Shown: positions 32,166-41,056 of the stretch, piece after piece
How the letters are laid out: the number at the start of each line of letters is the position of its first letter
Numbering within the stretch: position 1 is the stretch's first letter
Assembly (NCBI RefSeq): GCF_001905385.1
Contig: NZ_LIPF01000010.1
Coordinates: forward strand, 124,001 to 188,000
DNA length: 64,000 nt
Origin: Streptomyces sp. CB02414
GTDB lineage: Bacteria; Actinomycetota; Actinomycetes; Streptomycetales; Streptomycetaceae
Direction: 5' to 3'
Program-made: the position numbers and the translations under genes
The notes under the pieces: model-generated
Databases searched by the model: none
What the model was told of the DNA's origin: nothing
What the model saw: only the letters and a program-made list of their open reading frames with translations

Positions 32166-32906
32166 ATGCGCATCACGCGCACCACGGCAGGGACCGCCTT
32201 CACGGCCGGTGCCCTGGTCCTCACCCTCACCGCGCTCGCCTACCCGACGATGCTGGGGGTGCGGAACACGGGCAACGACCAGGCCCGGATCATCACCAAC
32301 ACCGTGTACGGGCCGCTCACCGAGGCCGACCGGGACTTCGTGGTGAAGGTGCGGGCAGCCGGGCTGTGGGAGCACCCCCTGGGGCTGATGGCCATGGAGC
32401 GGGGGACGACACCGGAGATGAAGGAGGCGGGCGAGCACCTGGTCGTGGGGCACGCCCGGCTCGACGCGACCTGCCGCCGGATCGCGCCGGAGCTGGGCAT
32501 CACCCTGCCCAACCTGGCCTCCCCGCAACAGCAGCAGTTCGTGTCGACCGTGGACGGGACGACGGGCAGGCAGTTCGACACGACCGCGGTGAACATCATG
32601 CGCATCACGCACGGGCAGATCTTCCCGGCGATCGCCAACATCCGCGCCAACACCAAGAACTCCCTGGTGCGGCAGCTGGCCGACCAGGCCAACGACACCG
32701 TGCTGGACCACATCACGGTGCTGGAGAAGACTGGCCTGGTCAACTTCGACCAGGTCAACTTCCAGCAGTCGGCACCGCCGAACCTCCCCAAGGTGCAGCT
32801 CACTCCGCCGGCGCCGCAGCCGGGCGAGCCGGTGCTCTCCCTCACCTCGCCGCCCGGTCTCGAGGTCAACACCTCGGCGCCCAGTCCGAGTCCGACGGTC
32901 CGGTGA
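32166..32906 (+). CDS. exported DUF4142 protein
   Basis: A 246-residue protein with an N-terminal signal or anchor (FTAGALVLTLTALAYP), then a DUF4142 helical domain: LTEADRDFVVKVRAAGLWE, MAMERGTTPEMKEAGEHLVVGH and LDATCRRIAPELGI. DUF4142 is ferritin-like in predicted fold and function is unknown. The C-terminal 45 residues are Pro-rich, as in wall-associated proteins. The start is the ATG at 32166 behind CAGGAGG. It stands alone. Confidence 0.83.
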   Translation: MRITRTTAGTAFTAGALVLTLTALAYPTMLGVRNTGNDQARIITNTVYGPLTEADRDFVVKVRAAGLWEHPLGLMAMERGTTPEMKEAGEHLVVGHARLDATCRRIAPELGITLPNLASPQQQQFVSTVDGTTGRQFDTTAVNIMRITHGQIFPAIANIRANTKNSLVRQLADQANDTVLDHITVLEKTGLVNFDQVNFQQSAPPNLPKVQLTPPAPQPGEPVLSLTSPPGLEVNTSAPSPSPTVR

Positions 32907-32930
32907 GGCGGGGGCGGGCGCTCGGGAGCG

Positions 32931-33728
32931 TCAGCCGCGGCGAGGCCTGCCGCGCCTGGCGCCCTTGCCGCTGCCGGTCTTCCCGCCGCCCCGGCCGCCG
33001 CTTCCCGGCTTGCCGCCCGTGCCGCGCCGCGCACCTCCGGTCTGCTTCCCGGCCGCCGGTTTGCGTCCCGCGGGGGCGGTTTCCGTCCGTTCGCCCTTCC
33101 GCGGTGCCTGCTCGGGCTGCCGGCCCCGGGTGCTGTTGACGGTCCGGCCCCGGACGATGCCGATGAAGTCCTCCACCCGGTCCGTGTGCGCGTCCTCGGG
33201 CCAGGACAGCGCCACGCTCGACCCGGGGGCGTCGGTGACCGTCCGGTACGTGAGGTCCTTGCGGTGGTGCAGCCGGGCCAGCGACAGGGGCACGAGCAGT
33301 ACGCCGATGCCGGCGGCGACCAGCTCGACGGCGTCCGCGGTGGTGGCCGGGCGCTCGAGCGCGGGCCGGCCCGGTGGCCGCTCCCAGCCGAGGACGTCGT
33401 CCAGGGGGTGCAGCACGATCTCGTCGGACAGGTCCTCGACGGTCACCTCGTCGGCCGCGGTGACGAGGTGGTCCTTCGGGATCACCACGACCGTGGTCTC
33501 GGTGTAGAGCGGGATCGCGCTGAGCACGGTCCGGTCGACGGGCAGCCGCACCAGCCCGGCGTCGGCGTCGCCGCCCAGCAGTACGCCGCCCGCTTCGGGG
33601 GCGGGGACCTGGGTCAGGGCCAGCGGGACGTCGGGCAGCCGCTCGTTCCAGATGCGCACCCATTTGTCGGGCGTCACCCCCGGGACGTACGCGAGCCGGA
33701 ACGAGGGGGTTTCTTCCGAGCCTGTCAC
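32931..33728 (-). CDS. LysR-type substrate-binding domain protein without HTH, with an RG-rich tail
   Basis: A 265-residue protein. Residues 10-175 match the effector-binding domain of LysR regulators (FRLAYVPGVTPDKWVRIWNE, AIPLYTETTVVVIPKDH, DAVELVAAGIGVLLVP), but no N-terminal HTH is present. From about 185 it becomes a low-complexity tail rich in Arg, Lys and Gly, ending GSGKGARRGRPRRG, which could bind nucleic acid. It is divergent from a DUF5997 gene, with only 59 bp between the starts. It is not a truncated gene: the start is normal and the upstream DNA is intergenic. Confidence 0.8.
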   Translation of the reverse strand: MTGSEETPSFRLAYVPGVTPDKWVRIWNERLPDVPLALTQVPAPEAGGVLLGGDADAGLVRLPVDRTVLSAIPLYTETTVVVIPKDHLVTAADEVTVEDLSDEIVLHPLDDVLGWERPPGRPALERPATTADAVELVAAGIGVLLVPLSLARLHHRKDLTYRTVTDAPGSSVALSWPEDAHTDRVEDFIGIVRGRTVNSTRGRQPEQAPRKGERTETAPAGRKPAAGKQTGGARRGTGGKPGSGGRGGGKTGSGKGARRGRPRRG

Positions 33729-33787
33729 CGGGCCAGGTTACCCGGGTGTGGTCGGAGGCCGCTCACACGCTCGATACCCTTGACATC

Positions 33788-34186
33788 ATGACGTCGCACC
33801 AGAACACCCAGACCATGAAGCCCGCGACCGCGGCGAAGAAGCTGGGTGTGTACCTCGAGGCCACACCCGCCGAGTTCCGGGAGGGCGTCGTCACGCGCGC
33901 CGAGCTGAACGCGCTCCAGACCGACCCGCCCGCGTGGCTGCGGGACCTGCGGCGCGACGGCCCGCACCCGCGCCCGGTGGTGGCGGCCAAGCTGGGCGTC
34001 TCCATCGCCGGGCTGCACCGGGGCGGCGTGGCCCAGCCGCTCACCACCGAGCAGATCGAGGCGCTCAAGGAGGAGCGCCCGGAGTGGCTGGAGCGGGAGC
34101 GCGCCGTCCAGGCCGACGTGCGCAAGGAGGCGGCCCGCGTGAAGCAGCTGCACGCCGAGCGCGCGGAGCGGGCCGCGCGGGACTGA
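33788..34186 (+). CDS. DUF5997 family protein
   Basis: A 132-residue basic protein of the actinobacterial DUF5997 family (by memory), function unknown. The segment HPRPVVAAKLGVSIAGLHR (about 59-77) reads like a helix-turn-helix, and the C-terminal 40 residues form a charged helix. It is divergent from the HTH-less LysR effector protein. The two may be halves of one regulatory system, with DUF5997 as the DNA-binding part; this is inference. The start is the ATG at 33788. Confidence 0.75.
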   Translation: MTSHQNTQTMKPATAAKKLGVYLEATPAEFREGVVTRAELNALQTDPPAWLRDLRRDGPHPRPVVAAKLGVSIAGLHRGGVAQPLTTEQIEALKEERPEWLERERAVQADVRKEAARVKQLHAERAERAARD

Positions 34187-34222
34187 CCGGCCGCCGCCCG
34201 GGTCAGCCTCGTTCGCTTCCGC

Positions 34223-34714
34223 TCATCCTTCGGCCTTCTGCTCCGTCACGCTCCACGCGTACTGCAGCCAGTCCGACACCACGACGGCGCTGAGGCCGGC
34301 GGCCACCAGCCGGGCGGCCCTGGGTGCGACGGCGTAGGTGCCGACCAGCCCGCCGGCCACCCAGGTGGACGTGCAGAACGGGCAGGAGACCAGGTCGCCG
34401 ACGGCACGCCGCAGCCCCTTGCCGCGCGGGGCGTCCATCACCTCGCTGGCCTCGCCCTCGCGCTCGCGCCGGGTGAACGGCGCCCGCAGGAAGCTGGTGA
34501 CCTTGTCCTTGGTCAGCAGCCGGGACGCCTTGAACGTCGCGGCGCCGAGCATGGCCACGTCCCAGGCGGGGACGGTGTCGGGCAGTCGCAGCCCGCGGCG
34601 CCACGCGGTCACGGCGAACACCCCGGCCCCCGCCGCGAAGGTCGTCGCGAGGGCCGCGTATCCCTCGAGCGGGGTGTCGTCCCCGCCGTCGTAGTGCCGT
34701 TCACCGTCCGTCAT
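34223..34714 (-). CDS. DUF1360 membrane protein
   Basis: A 163-residue protein with three hydrophobic segments (about 20-40, 50-60 and 118-150) and the conserved block ASRLLTKDKVTSFLRAPF, then DLVSCPFCTSTWVAG, whose CPFC pair may bind metal. This matches the DUF1360 family of small membrane proteins, which includes spore-coat- and stress-related members. Its start overlaps the end of the DUF2267 gene by 14 bp, behind a GGAGG site, so the two are coupled. Confidence 0.82.
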   Translation of the reverse strand: MTDGERHYDGGDDTPLEGYAALATTFAAGAGVFAVTAWRRGLRLPDTVPAWDVAMLGAATFKASRLLTKDKVTSFLRAPFTRREREGEASEVMDAPRGKGLRRAVGDLVSCPFCTSTWVAGGLVGTYAVAPRAARLVAAGLSAVVVSDWLQYAWSVTEQKAEG

Positions 34715-35111
34715 GGGTACCTCCTTCGGGGCCGCCCCTTCGGCCGAAGAGGTCGGCGCAGTCCTCGGGCAGCTGGGCGAGGAGGTGCTCGACGCGGTCG
34801 CCGGGCACCGCTTCGCCGAGGGTGGAGAGCACGGCGCCCGCGTCCCACTCCGCGGTACGTGGCCGGGCGCCGGTCTGCTGGGCCACGCGCCGGAGGAACT
34901 CCTCGCGGCCGAACGTCTCGGGGCGCCCGCGTTCCAGGCGCAGCGCGTCGTCCAGGGGTGCGGGCAGGTCGGAAGCCAGGTTCGCGGCCTCCTCCGGCCC
35001 GATGCGGGAGGCGATCACCCACAGGACCGCCGTACTGACCTGCTCGGCCTCGTCCGCGCTGTGGTATTCACCGCGGTCGCGGACCAGGGTCAGGAATTCG
35101 TCGAGCCGCAC
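34701..35111 (-). CDS. DUF2267 family protein
   Basis: A 136-residue helical protein of the DUF2267 family: EYHSADEAEQVSTAVLWVIA near the N-terminus and AEWDAGAVLSTLGEAVPGDR, then LLAQLPEDCADLFG. Two similar halves are typical. The family often sits near stress genes and has no known activity. The start is the GTG at 35111 behind GGAGG (35120-35124). It leads into DUF1360 and follows the glycosyltransferase gene 99 bp away on the same strand. Confidence 0.83.
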   Translation of the reverse strand: MRLDEFLTLVRDRGEYHSADEAEQVSTAVLWVIASRIGPEEAANLASDLPAPLDDALRLERGRPETFGREEFLRRVAQQTGARPRTAEWDAGAVLSTLGEAVPGDRVEHLLAQLPEDCADLFGRRGGPEGGTHDGR

Positions 35112-35210
35112 GGCGTCGCCTCCTCGGCCGGATATCGCCGTCGGCCGGGTGCCCCGCGGCCGGACGGGGAAACGGGTGCGTGCTCGCGGCTGGGCTCCCT
35201 CCATGGGGCC

Positions 35211-36371
35211 TCACGGCCTGGCGCGTTCGACCTCGGCCTCGGCGAGTATCCGGGTGAGGGCGTCGTTCGTGAACAGCGCGTGTCCGGCGGCGATCCGCTG
35301 CCGCCGGGCCGAGCCCGGGGCGGTGAGCCGGCGCAGTGCGCCGAGCAGCGCGGTGTCGTCCTCGGCGACCTCCGACACGCCCAGCGCGGCCATCCGCCGG
35401 ACCCCGTCCGCGCCGTGCCCGGGGATCGGACGGTGCCCGACGACCGGCAGCCCGGCGGCGAGCGCCTGTACGGCGGTCTGGCCGGCGGCGTTGTCCACGA
35501 GGGCGCCCGCCGCGTGCAGCAGGCCGGGCATGTCCGTCACCCAGCCCAGCGCGAGCACCCCGGTTGTGCCGGACAGGTCGCGGCGCAGCCGCTCGTTCTC
35601 CCCGCAGAGCACGACCGGCAGGAACCCGTTCCCCGCCAGGAGCCGGACGGTGGCGTCCAGGTGCGAGCCCACTCCCCAGGCGCCCGCGGAGAGCACCACG
35701 GCGGGCCGCCCGGGCGCGAGCCGGTCGAAGCGCTCCCGCCACCCGTCGGCGCCGGGAGCGTCGGCGAAGAACTCCGGCGCGACGACGGGACCGCACGTCT
35801 CCGCGAGGGTGCCGCTACTCGCCCGCACCTCGCGCGCCGCGTCCTCCGTCAGGCACAGGCAGCGGTCGTTGCCCGGGTGGAGCCACTGCCGGTGGACCGC
35901 GAAGTCGATGACGAGGACGACGCAGGGCACGGACAGCAGCCCTCGGGCGCGGAGGTGGCCGGTGAGCTGGGCGCCGAGGTGGAAGACCGGGACGACCACA
36001 TCGGCGCCCGAGCGTTCGGCCAGCTCCCGCAGCCGGCCGGCGGCCAGCCGGGCCAGGGGGGTCCCGCCGGGGCGGTGTCCGCTGCCGGGGCGCAGGAAGA
36101 AGCGGTAGAGGGCGGCGTACGCCCAGGGGAAGTGGCGCACCGACCCGCGGTAGAAGTGCCGCAGCGCGGTGCCCAGGCCGAACGGCAGCAGTGCGAGGAC
36201 GTCCACGGCCCAGGCGTCGCCGCCACGCTCCCGTGCCCGGCGGACCAGTTCCGCGGCGACCGTGTCGTGCCCGGCGCCCATGCTCGCGCTGACCACCAGC
36301 ACCCGCCCGCCTCCCCGCGGCGGGCGCGCGGAGGCGGGCCGGCGGGGCTCTGACGAACGGTGGGCAAGCAC
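35211..36371 (-). CDS. GT28-like glycosyltransferase (MGDG synthase/MurG type)
   Basis: A 386-residue GT-B enzyme. The N-terminal Gly loop is VVSASMGAGHDTVAAEL (about 26-42), as in monogalactosyldiacylglycerol synthases and processive diacylglycerol glucosyltransferases. The C-terminal donor site is VDNAAGQTAVQALAAGLPVVG with GHRPIPGHG. It probably glycosylates a lipid or other acceptor on the inner membrane face with a UDP-sugar. The start is the GTG at 36371. It is divergent from the SDR gene and heads the same-strand run with DUF2267 and DUF1360. Confidence 0.8.
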   Translation of the reverse strand: MLAHRSSEPRRPASARPPRGGGRVLVVSASMGAGHDTVAAELVRRARERGGDAWAVDVLALLPFGLGTALRHFYRGSVRHFPWAYAALYRFFLRPGSGHRPGGTPLARLAAGRLRELAERSGADVVVPVFHLGAQLTGHLRARGLLSVPCVVLVIDFAVHRQWLHPGNDRCLCLTEDAAREVRASSGTLAETCGPVVAPEFFADAPGADGWRERFDRLAPGRPAVVLSAGAWGVGSHLDATVRLLAGNGFLPVVLCGENERLRRDLSGTTGVLALGWVTDMPGLLHAAGALVDNAAGQTAVQALAAGLPVVGHRPIPGHGADGVRRMAALGVSEVAEDDTALLGALRRLTAPGSARRQRIAAGHALFTNDALTRILAEAEVERARP

Positions 36372-36472
36372 GGCCCTCCAGTTGCCCGCCCGACATGTTC
36401 CAAACCGCTACACAAGCGGGTGTTTCGGGCACAGCGCCAGGGATACTCCGTGACCGCCCGACCGGCCGGACA

Positions 36473-36492
36473 GCCGAGCCCGACAGCTCGGC
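36473..36492 (+). other. hairpin in the SDR leader
   Basis: GCCGAGC (36473-36479) and GCTCGGC (36486-36492) pair around CCGACA, and flanking CCGGCC/GGCCGG can extend the stem. It lies about 40 nt upstream of the SDR start and could attenuate or terminate readthrough. Function unproven. Confidence 0.3.
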
Positions 36493-36533
36493 CGGCCGGG
36501 CTCAGGCGTCCGCCCCGAGCCAAGGTGGTCCTC

Positions 36534-37388
36534 ATGGCCCATGCGTTCTCCCGCTCCCGGCCGGTTGCCGGGGAGCAGGTCGTCGCGCCCGACGCGGACC
36601 GCGCCAGGCCCGGGCGGGAGCCCGTCGGCGGGCGGGGTCCGCGGACGCGCACGGCGCTCGTGACGGGTGCGTCCTCCGGCATCGGCGCGGCCGTCGCACG
36701 CCGGCTGAGCGACGAGGGCGGCTGGCGGCTGGTGCTCAGCGGACGTGACCCGTCGCGGCTGCGCGAGGTCGCCGAGGACGCCTCGGCGACCGCCTTCGCG
36801 GCGGATCTCACCCTGCCCGGCGCGGACCGGCAGCTCGCCGACTTCACGCTGGCCACGGTGGGGCCGGTGGACCTGCTGGTGGCCGGTGCCGGGGTCGGCT
36901 GGGCCGGAGAGTTCCTGGACATGCCGGTGCACGCCATCGACGAAGTGCTCGCCGTCAACGTACCGGCCACGCTGCGGCTGGTGCGGTTGGTGCTGCCGGG
37001 CATGGTGGCGGCGGGGTCGGGGCGCGTGGTGCTCATCGGGTCGCTGGCGGGCAGTGTGGCGGTGCGCGACGAGGCCGTGTACTCGGCCGCCAAGGCCGCG
37101 GTCGGCGGCTTCGCGGACGCCCTGCGGTACGAGCTCCGGGGCACCGGTGTGGGGGTGACCCATGTGGTGCCCGGTGTGGTCGACACTCCGTTCTTCGAGC
37201 GCCGGGGCACTCCATACCGGCGGTCCCGGCCGCGTCCGGTGCCGCCCGAACGGGTGGCCGAGGCGGTGCGGACGGCGGTGGTGCGGGGCCGGGACGAGGT
37301 GTACGTGCCCGGCTGGCTGCGCCTGCCGTGCCGGGTGCGGGGCGCGGCGCCGGGGCTGTACCGGCGGCTGGCCGCACGGTTCGGGTGA
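36534..37388 (+). CDS. short-chain dehydrogenase
   Basis: A 284-residue SDR with a 35-residue N-terminal extension. The cofactor site is ALVTGASSGIGAAVA (about 41-55), the catalytic Ser is in VLIGSLAGSVA, and Tyr and Lys are in AVYSAAKAAVGG. The C-terminus, RVRGAAPGLYRRLAARFG, is basic and may touch the membrane. An oxidoreductase of unknown substrate. ATG at 36534 behind AAGGTGG. It begins a forward-strand run with EamA, deacetylase and GH15 genes. Confidence 0.86.
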   Translation: MAHAFSRSRPVAGEQVVAPDADRARPGREPVGGRGPRTRTALVTGASSGIGAAVARRLSDEGGWRLVLSGRDPSRLREVAEDASATAFAADLTLPGADRQLADFTLATVGPVDLLVAGAGVGWAGEFLDMPVHAIDEVLAVNVPATLRLVRLVLPGMVAAGSGRVVLIGSLAGSVAVRDEAVYSAAKAAVGGFADALRYELRGTGVGVTHVVPGVVDTPFFERRGTPYRRSRPRPVPPERVAEAVRTAVVRGRDEVYVPGWLRLPCRVRGAAPGLYRRLAARFG

Positions 37389-37431
37389 CGCGCGGTGAGG
37401 ACCGGTTCCGGATGAGCGGGAGTGCGCGGCG

Positions 37432-38358
37432 GTGAGCGCCCTCACCGTCGTCCTGGCCCTGTTCGCGGCGTTGTCCAACGCGGCGGCGTCGGTGCTGCAG
37501 CGCCGGGCCGCGGCACAGGACGAGGACCGGGCGGGCGCCCGGCACACGGTGGTGCGCTCGCTGCTGCGGCTGGTGCGTGACCGGTACTGGGTGGGCGGGG
37601 CGCTGCTGCTGGCGCTGACGACCGTGCTCCAGGGGGCCGCGCTGGCGGTGGGCAGTCTGGCGGTCGTACAGCCGCTGATGGCGAGTGAACTGCTGTTCAC
37701 CCTGATGGTGGGCAGTCTGGTCTTCCACCGGCGTCCCGACCCGCGGACCTGGCTGGCGTTCGTGGCGCTGGCCGTGGGGCTCGCCCTGTTCCTGGGCGCC
37801 GCCGCGCCCTCGGCCGGCCACGACACCGCCGACTCCGGCCGGTGGGGCTGGGCCGGCCTGGCGCTGTTCGTCGTGGTGACGGCCCTGGCCTCGGTCGGCA
37901 GCCTGGTGCGGGGCGCGCCCCGGGCCGCGCTGTTCGGGTCGGCGTCGGCCGTGGCGTTCGGCGGTACGGCGGCGCTGCTGAAGGAGGTCACCGGGCGGCT
38001 TCCGCAAGGGGTGGGCGCGGTGCTGACCCAGTGGCCGGTGTACGCCACGGGCGTGGTCGGCGTGATCAGCTTCCTGCTGCTGCAGAGCGCGTTGCGGGCG
38101 GGGACCCTCGCGGCGTCCCAGCCGGCGCTGACCCTGGGCGACGCGCTGACCAGCGTGGCCCTGGGCTGGGCGCTGTTCGGCGAGGAGATCGCGCTCGGGG
38201 TGCGGGTGCTGCCCGAGCTGGTCGGCGTGGCGCTGATCGGCCTCGGCAGCGTGGGGCTGGCGCGGGCTCCGTCGGTGCACGGCGCCTGGGACACGGCGCC
38301 CGCGGCGCGGGACGGGCCGGGGTCGGGGCGGCGGGGGCAGGAGCGTCGGGAGGCGTGA
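37432..38358 (+). CDS. EamA/DMT-type membrane transporter
   Basis: A 308-residue membrane protein with about nine or ten helices in two repeated halves, the DMT/EamA arrangement. The second half has ALRAGTLAASQPALTLGDALTSV, a typical DMT repeat. The C-terminal 30 residues are hydrophilic. It probably moves a small metabolite across the membrane; substrate unknown. The start is the GTG at 37432. It follows the SDR gene by 43 bp on the same strand. Confidence 0.82.
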   Translation: MSALTVVLALFAALSNAAASVLQRRAAAQDEDRAGARHTVVRSLLRLVRDRYWVGGALLLALTTVLQGAALAVGSLAVVQPLMASELLFTLMVGSLVFHRRPDPRTWLAFVALAVGLALFLGAAAPSAGHDTADSGRWGWAGLALFVVVTALASVGSLVRGAPRAALFGSASAVAFGGTAALLKEVTGRLPQGVGAVLTQWPVYATGVVGVISFLLLQSALRAGTLAASQPALTLGDALTSVALGWALFGEEIALGVRVLPELVGVALIGLGSVGLARAPSVHGAWDTAPAARDGPGSGRRGQERREA

Positions 38359-38416
38359 ATGGCCCACGCCCCCGACCGTCGACGAAGCCGGAGGGGGCTC
38401 GGACAGGAGCAGACAC

Positions 38417-39229
38417 ATGAGTGAGGGTTTCCGTGCCGGACCGGCGGTGTGCGCCGTCGCGCCGGTCGTCGCCGCGCTGGCACACATCGGTCCCGCCGCG
38501 ACCTGGCTCCCCGGGTTGCGTCGGCGGCGGTTCCCCGGACTGGCCGGACAGGGCCGCCCCGACCACGTCGCCCTCACCTTCGACGACGGCCCCGGACCGG
38601 TGTCCACGCCGCGCTTCCTCGACGTACTGGACGGGCTCGGGGTACGGGCGACGTTCTTCGTCCTGGGCGAGAACGTCGTACGCCACCGTGCGCAGGCCCG
38701 CGAGCTGACCCGGCGGGGGCACGAGATCGCCGTCCACGGCTGGACGCACGACCGCCCCTGGCTGCCGTCCCCGGCCCGGGACGCGCGTGAGCTGGCACGG
38801 GCCGTCCGTGCGGTGCGCGAGGTCACCGGGCAGGCCCCGCTCTGGTACCGCCCGCCCTACGGCATCCTCACCTCCGGCCGGTGGGCCGCGGCCCGCCGGG
38901 CCGGGCTGCGGCCGGTGCTGTGGACGGCGTGGGGCAAGGACTGGCGGCGGGACGCCACGCCCGCCTCGGTCCGGGCCACCGTGGCCGCGGACCTGCGCGG
39001 CGGCGGCACCGTCCTCCTGCACGACACCGACCACGCCTCCGCCCCCGGCAGCTGGCGGGCCGCCCTGACCGCGCTGCCCGGCATCGTGCGCGACTGCCGC
39101 GAGGCCGGGCTGGAGGTCGGGCCCCTGCTGGAGCACGGGACGGCGGGGGCGGCCGGCCGCCGGGCGGCGGGGCGGCGCGTACCGGTGGCTCCGGGGGCCG
39201 CGCCGTTTCGGTCACCGGCGCCGGGATAG
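38417..39229 (+). CDS. polysaccharide deacetylase (NodB domain, CE4)
   Basis: A 270-residue protein with the CE4 motifs: TFDDGPGP (catalytic base and metal Asp), HGWTHDRP with the metal-binding His pair, RPPYGILTSG, and C-terminal VLLHDTDH. It should remove N-acetyl groups from a surface polysaccharide or peptidoglycan. The N-terminal 30 residues are moderately hydrophobic and may anchor it. ATG at 38417 behind AGGAG. GH15 follows after 10 bp, so the two are probably co-translated. Confidence 0.88.
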   Translation: MSEGFRAGPAVCAVAPVVAALAHIGPAATWLPGLRRRRFPGLAGQGRPDHVALTFDDGPGPVSTPRFLDVLDGLGVRATFFVLGENVVRHRAQARELTRRGHEIAVHGWTHDRPWLPSPARDARELARAVRAVREVTGQAPLWYRPPYGILTSGRWAAARRAGLRPVLWTAWGKDWRRDATPASVRATVAADLRGGGTVLLHDTDHASAPGSWRAALTALPGIVRDCREAGLEVGPLLEHGTAGAAGRRAAGRRVPVAPGAAPFRSPAPG

Positions 39230-39239
39230 CCGTAGCGTC

Positions 39240-41009
39240 ATGAAGGACGACGATCAGCGCGCGGCGCCCGACCTGTCGTGTCCTCCGTGGGTTCTGCGCG
39301 AGTACGCCGTGCTCGCCGACGGTGAGCGGGGGGCGGTCCTGGATCCCCGGGGCCGGATCGTGTGGCTGTGCGCCCCGCGCTGGCACGACGACGCGGTGTT
39401 CTCCGCGCTCATCGGCGGTGCCGGGCACTTCACTGTGGAGCCGGCCGACCCGTGGCACGTCTGGGGCGGCTACTACGAGGAGGGCACGCTGATCCGGGTG
39501 AGCCGGTGGGTGACCTCGGAATGCGTGGTCGAATGCCGCGAGGCCCTGGCGATGCCGGCCCGTACGGACCGGCTGGTGCTGCTGCGCCGGATGCGCGTGG
39601 AGCGGGGCGAGGCACGGCTGCGGCTGGACCTGGACCCGCGGCCGGGCTTCGGCGACGTCCGGATGCGCGACCCTCGGCAGGAGGACGGGATCTGGGCGGC
39701 CGGGGCGGAAGGGCTGCGGATGCGGCTCGCCGGGGCCCCGGAGGCCGTGTGGCGGGACGGTGCCGGACTGTGCGGCGAGTTCCGGCTGCGCGAGGGCGAG
39801 ACCCACGACCTGGTGCTGGAACTGGGCACCGGGCGGGAGACCGGGCCGCTCGACGCCGACGCGCTGTGGCGGGCCACGGAGCGGGAGTGGCGGCGGGCCG
39901 TCCCGGACTGCTCGCGGCTGGTCGCGCCGCGCGACGCCCGGCACGCGTACGCCGTGCTGCGCGGGCTGACCAGCGTCTCCGGCGGCATGGTCGCCGCCGC
40001 CACCACGTCCTTGCCGGAACGGGCCAACAGCGGACGCAACTACGACTACCGCTACGCGTGGCTGCGCGACCAGTGCTACGCCGGACTGGCGGTCGCCGCG
40101 CACGGCCCGCATCCGCTGGTCGACGACGCGGTGCGCTTCGTCGCCGAACGCGTCCTCGAGGACGGGGACAAGGTCCGGCCCGCCTACACGGTCGACGGGC
40201 AGCCGGTCGGAAGCGAGCGCTCGCTGCGGCTGCCGGGCTACCCGGGCGGCACCGACCACGTCGGCAACGACGCGGGCGCCCAGTTCCAGCTCGACACCTT
40301 CGGGGAGGCCCTGCAGCTGTTCGCCGCGGCGGCCGGGCACGACCGGCTCACGGCGGACGCGGAGCGGGCCGCCGCCGTCGCCGTGGACGTCGTGGAGCGG
40401 CGGTGGCAGGCACCGGACGCCGGGCTGTGGGAGCTGGAGGACCGGTGGTGGACCCACTCGCGGCTGAGCGTGGTGTGCGGGCTGCGGCGGATGGCGGAGG
40501 TGCTGCCGGGGAGGGCGGGGCGCCGCTGCGACGGGCTCGCCGGCACGGTGCTGCGGGAGACCCGGCGCCGGTGCCTGAACGCCGACGGCCGCTGGCGGCG
40601 GGCCGCCGACGACGACGGGCCCGAGGCCGCGCTGCTGGTGCCGATGGCCCGCGGCTGTGCGTTCGGGGACGACGGCGGCGCCGCCACCCGCGCCTACGCC
40701 GAGTCCCGGCTTGCCGAGGACGGCTACCTGTACCGCTTCGAACATCCCGGCGTGCCGCTCGGTGAGGCGGAGGGGGCGTTCCTGCTCTGCGGGTTCACCA
40801 TGGCCCTCGCGACGCACCGGGTCGGTGACCGGGACGGCGCGTTCCGCTGGTTCGAGCGCACCCGGGCCGCGTGCGGACCGCCCGGCCTGTTCGCGGAGGA
40901 GTACGACGTGCGCCAGCGGCAGCTGCGCGGCAACCTCCCGCAGGCCTTCGTGCACGCCATGATGCTGGAGTGCGCGGTCCGCCTGGCCGGCGAGTCGGCA
41001 CTGCCCTGA
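39240..41009 (+). CDS. glycoside hydrolase family 15 protein
   Basis: A 589-residue protein of the GH15 glucoamylase/trehalase group. A beta-sandwich occupies about 1-230 and the (alpha/alpha)6 barrel about 240-585. Barrel motifs are present: SGRNYDYRYAWLRDQCYAG, GLWELEDRWWTHSRLS with the likely acid Glu near 398, and LFAEEYDVRQRQLRGNLPQA with the likely base Glu near 553. No signal peptide, so an intracellular alpha-glucan or trehalose substrate is likely; which one is unknown. It is the last gene of the forward run with the NodB deacetylase. Confidence 0.86.
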   Translation: MKDDDQRAAPDLSCPPWVLREYAVLADGERGAVLDPRGRIVWLCAPRWHDDAVFSALIGGAGHFTVEPADPWHVWGGYYEEGTLIRVSRWVTSECVVECREALAMPARTDRLVLLRRMRVERGEARLRLDLDPRPGFGDVRMRDPRQEDGIWAAGAEGLRMRLAGAPEAVWRDGAGLCGEFRLREGETHDLVLELGTGRETGPLDADALWRATEREWRRAVPDCSRLVAPRDARHAYAVLRGLTSVSGGMVAAATTSLPERANSGRNYDYRYAWLRDQCYAGLAVAAHGPHPLVDDAVRFVAERVLEDGDKVRPAYTVDGQPVGSERSLRLPGYPGGTDHVGNDAGAQFQLDTFGEALQLFAAAAGHDRLTADAERAAAVAVDVVERRWQAPDAGLWELEDRWWTHSRLSVVCGLRRMAEVLPGRAGRRCDGLAGTVLRETRRRCLNADGRWRRAADDDGPEAALLVPMARGCAFGDDGGAATRAYAESRLAEDGYLYRFEHPGVPLGEAEGAFLLCGFTMALATHRVGDRDGAFRWFERTRAACGPPGLFAEEYDVRQRQLRGNLPQAFVHAMMLECAVRLAGESALP

Positions 41010-41040
41010 GCCCGCGGCGCTCGGCGCGGGCCTGCCGGGT

Positions 41041-41056
41041 GAGGGCCCCGGCCCTC
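41041..41056 (+). terminator. possible terminator hairpin after GH15
   Basis: GAGGGC, CCCG loop, GCCCTC: a 6-bp GC stem 32 nt after the GH15 stop. It is short, so this is a weak call. The rest of the 217-bp gap to the XdhC stop (41227) shows nothing I recognise. Confidence 0.3.
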
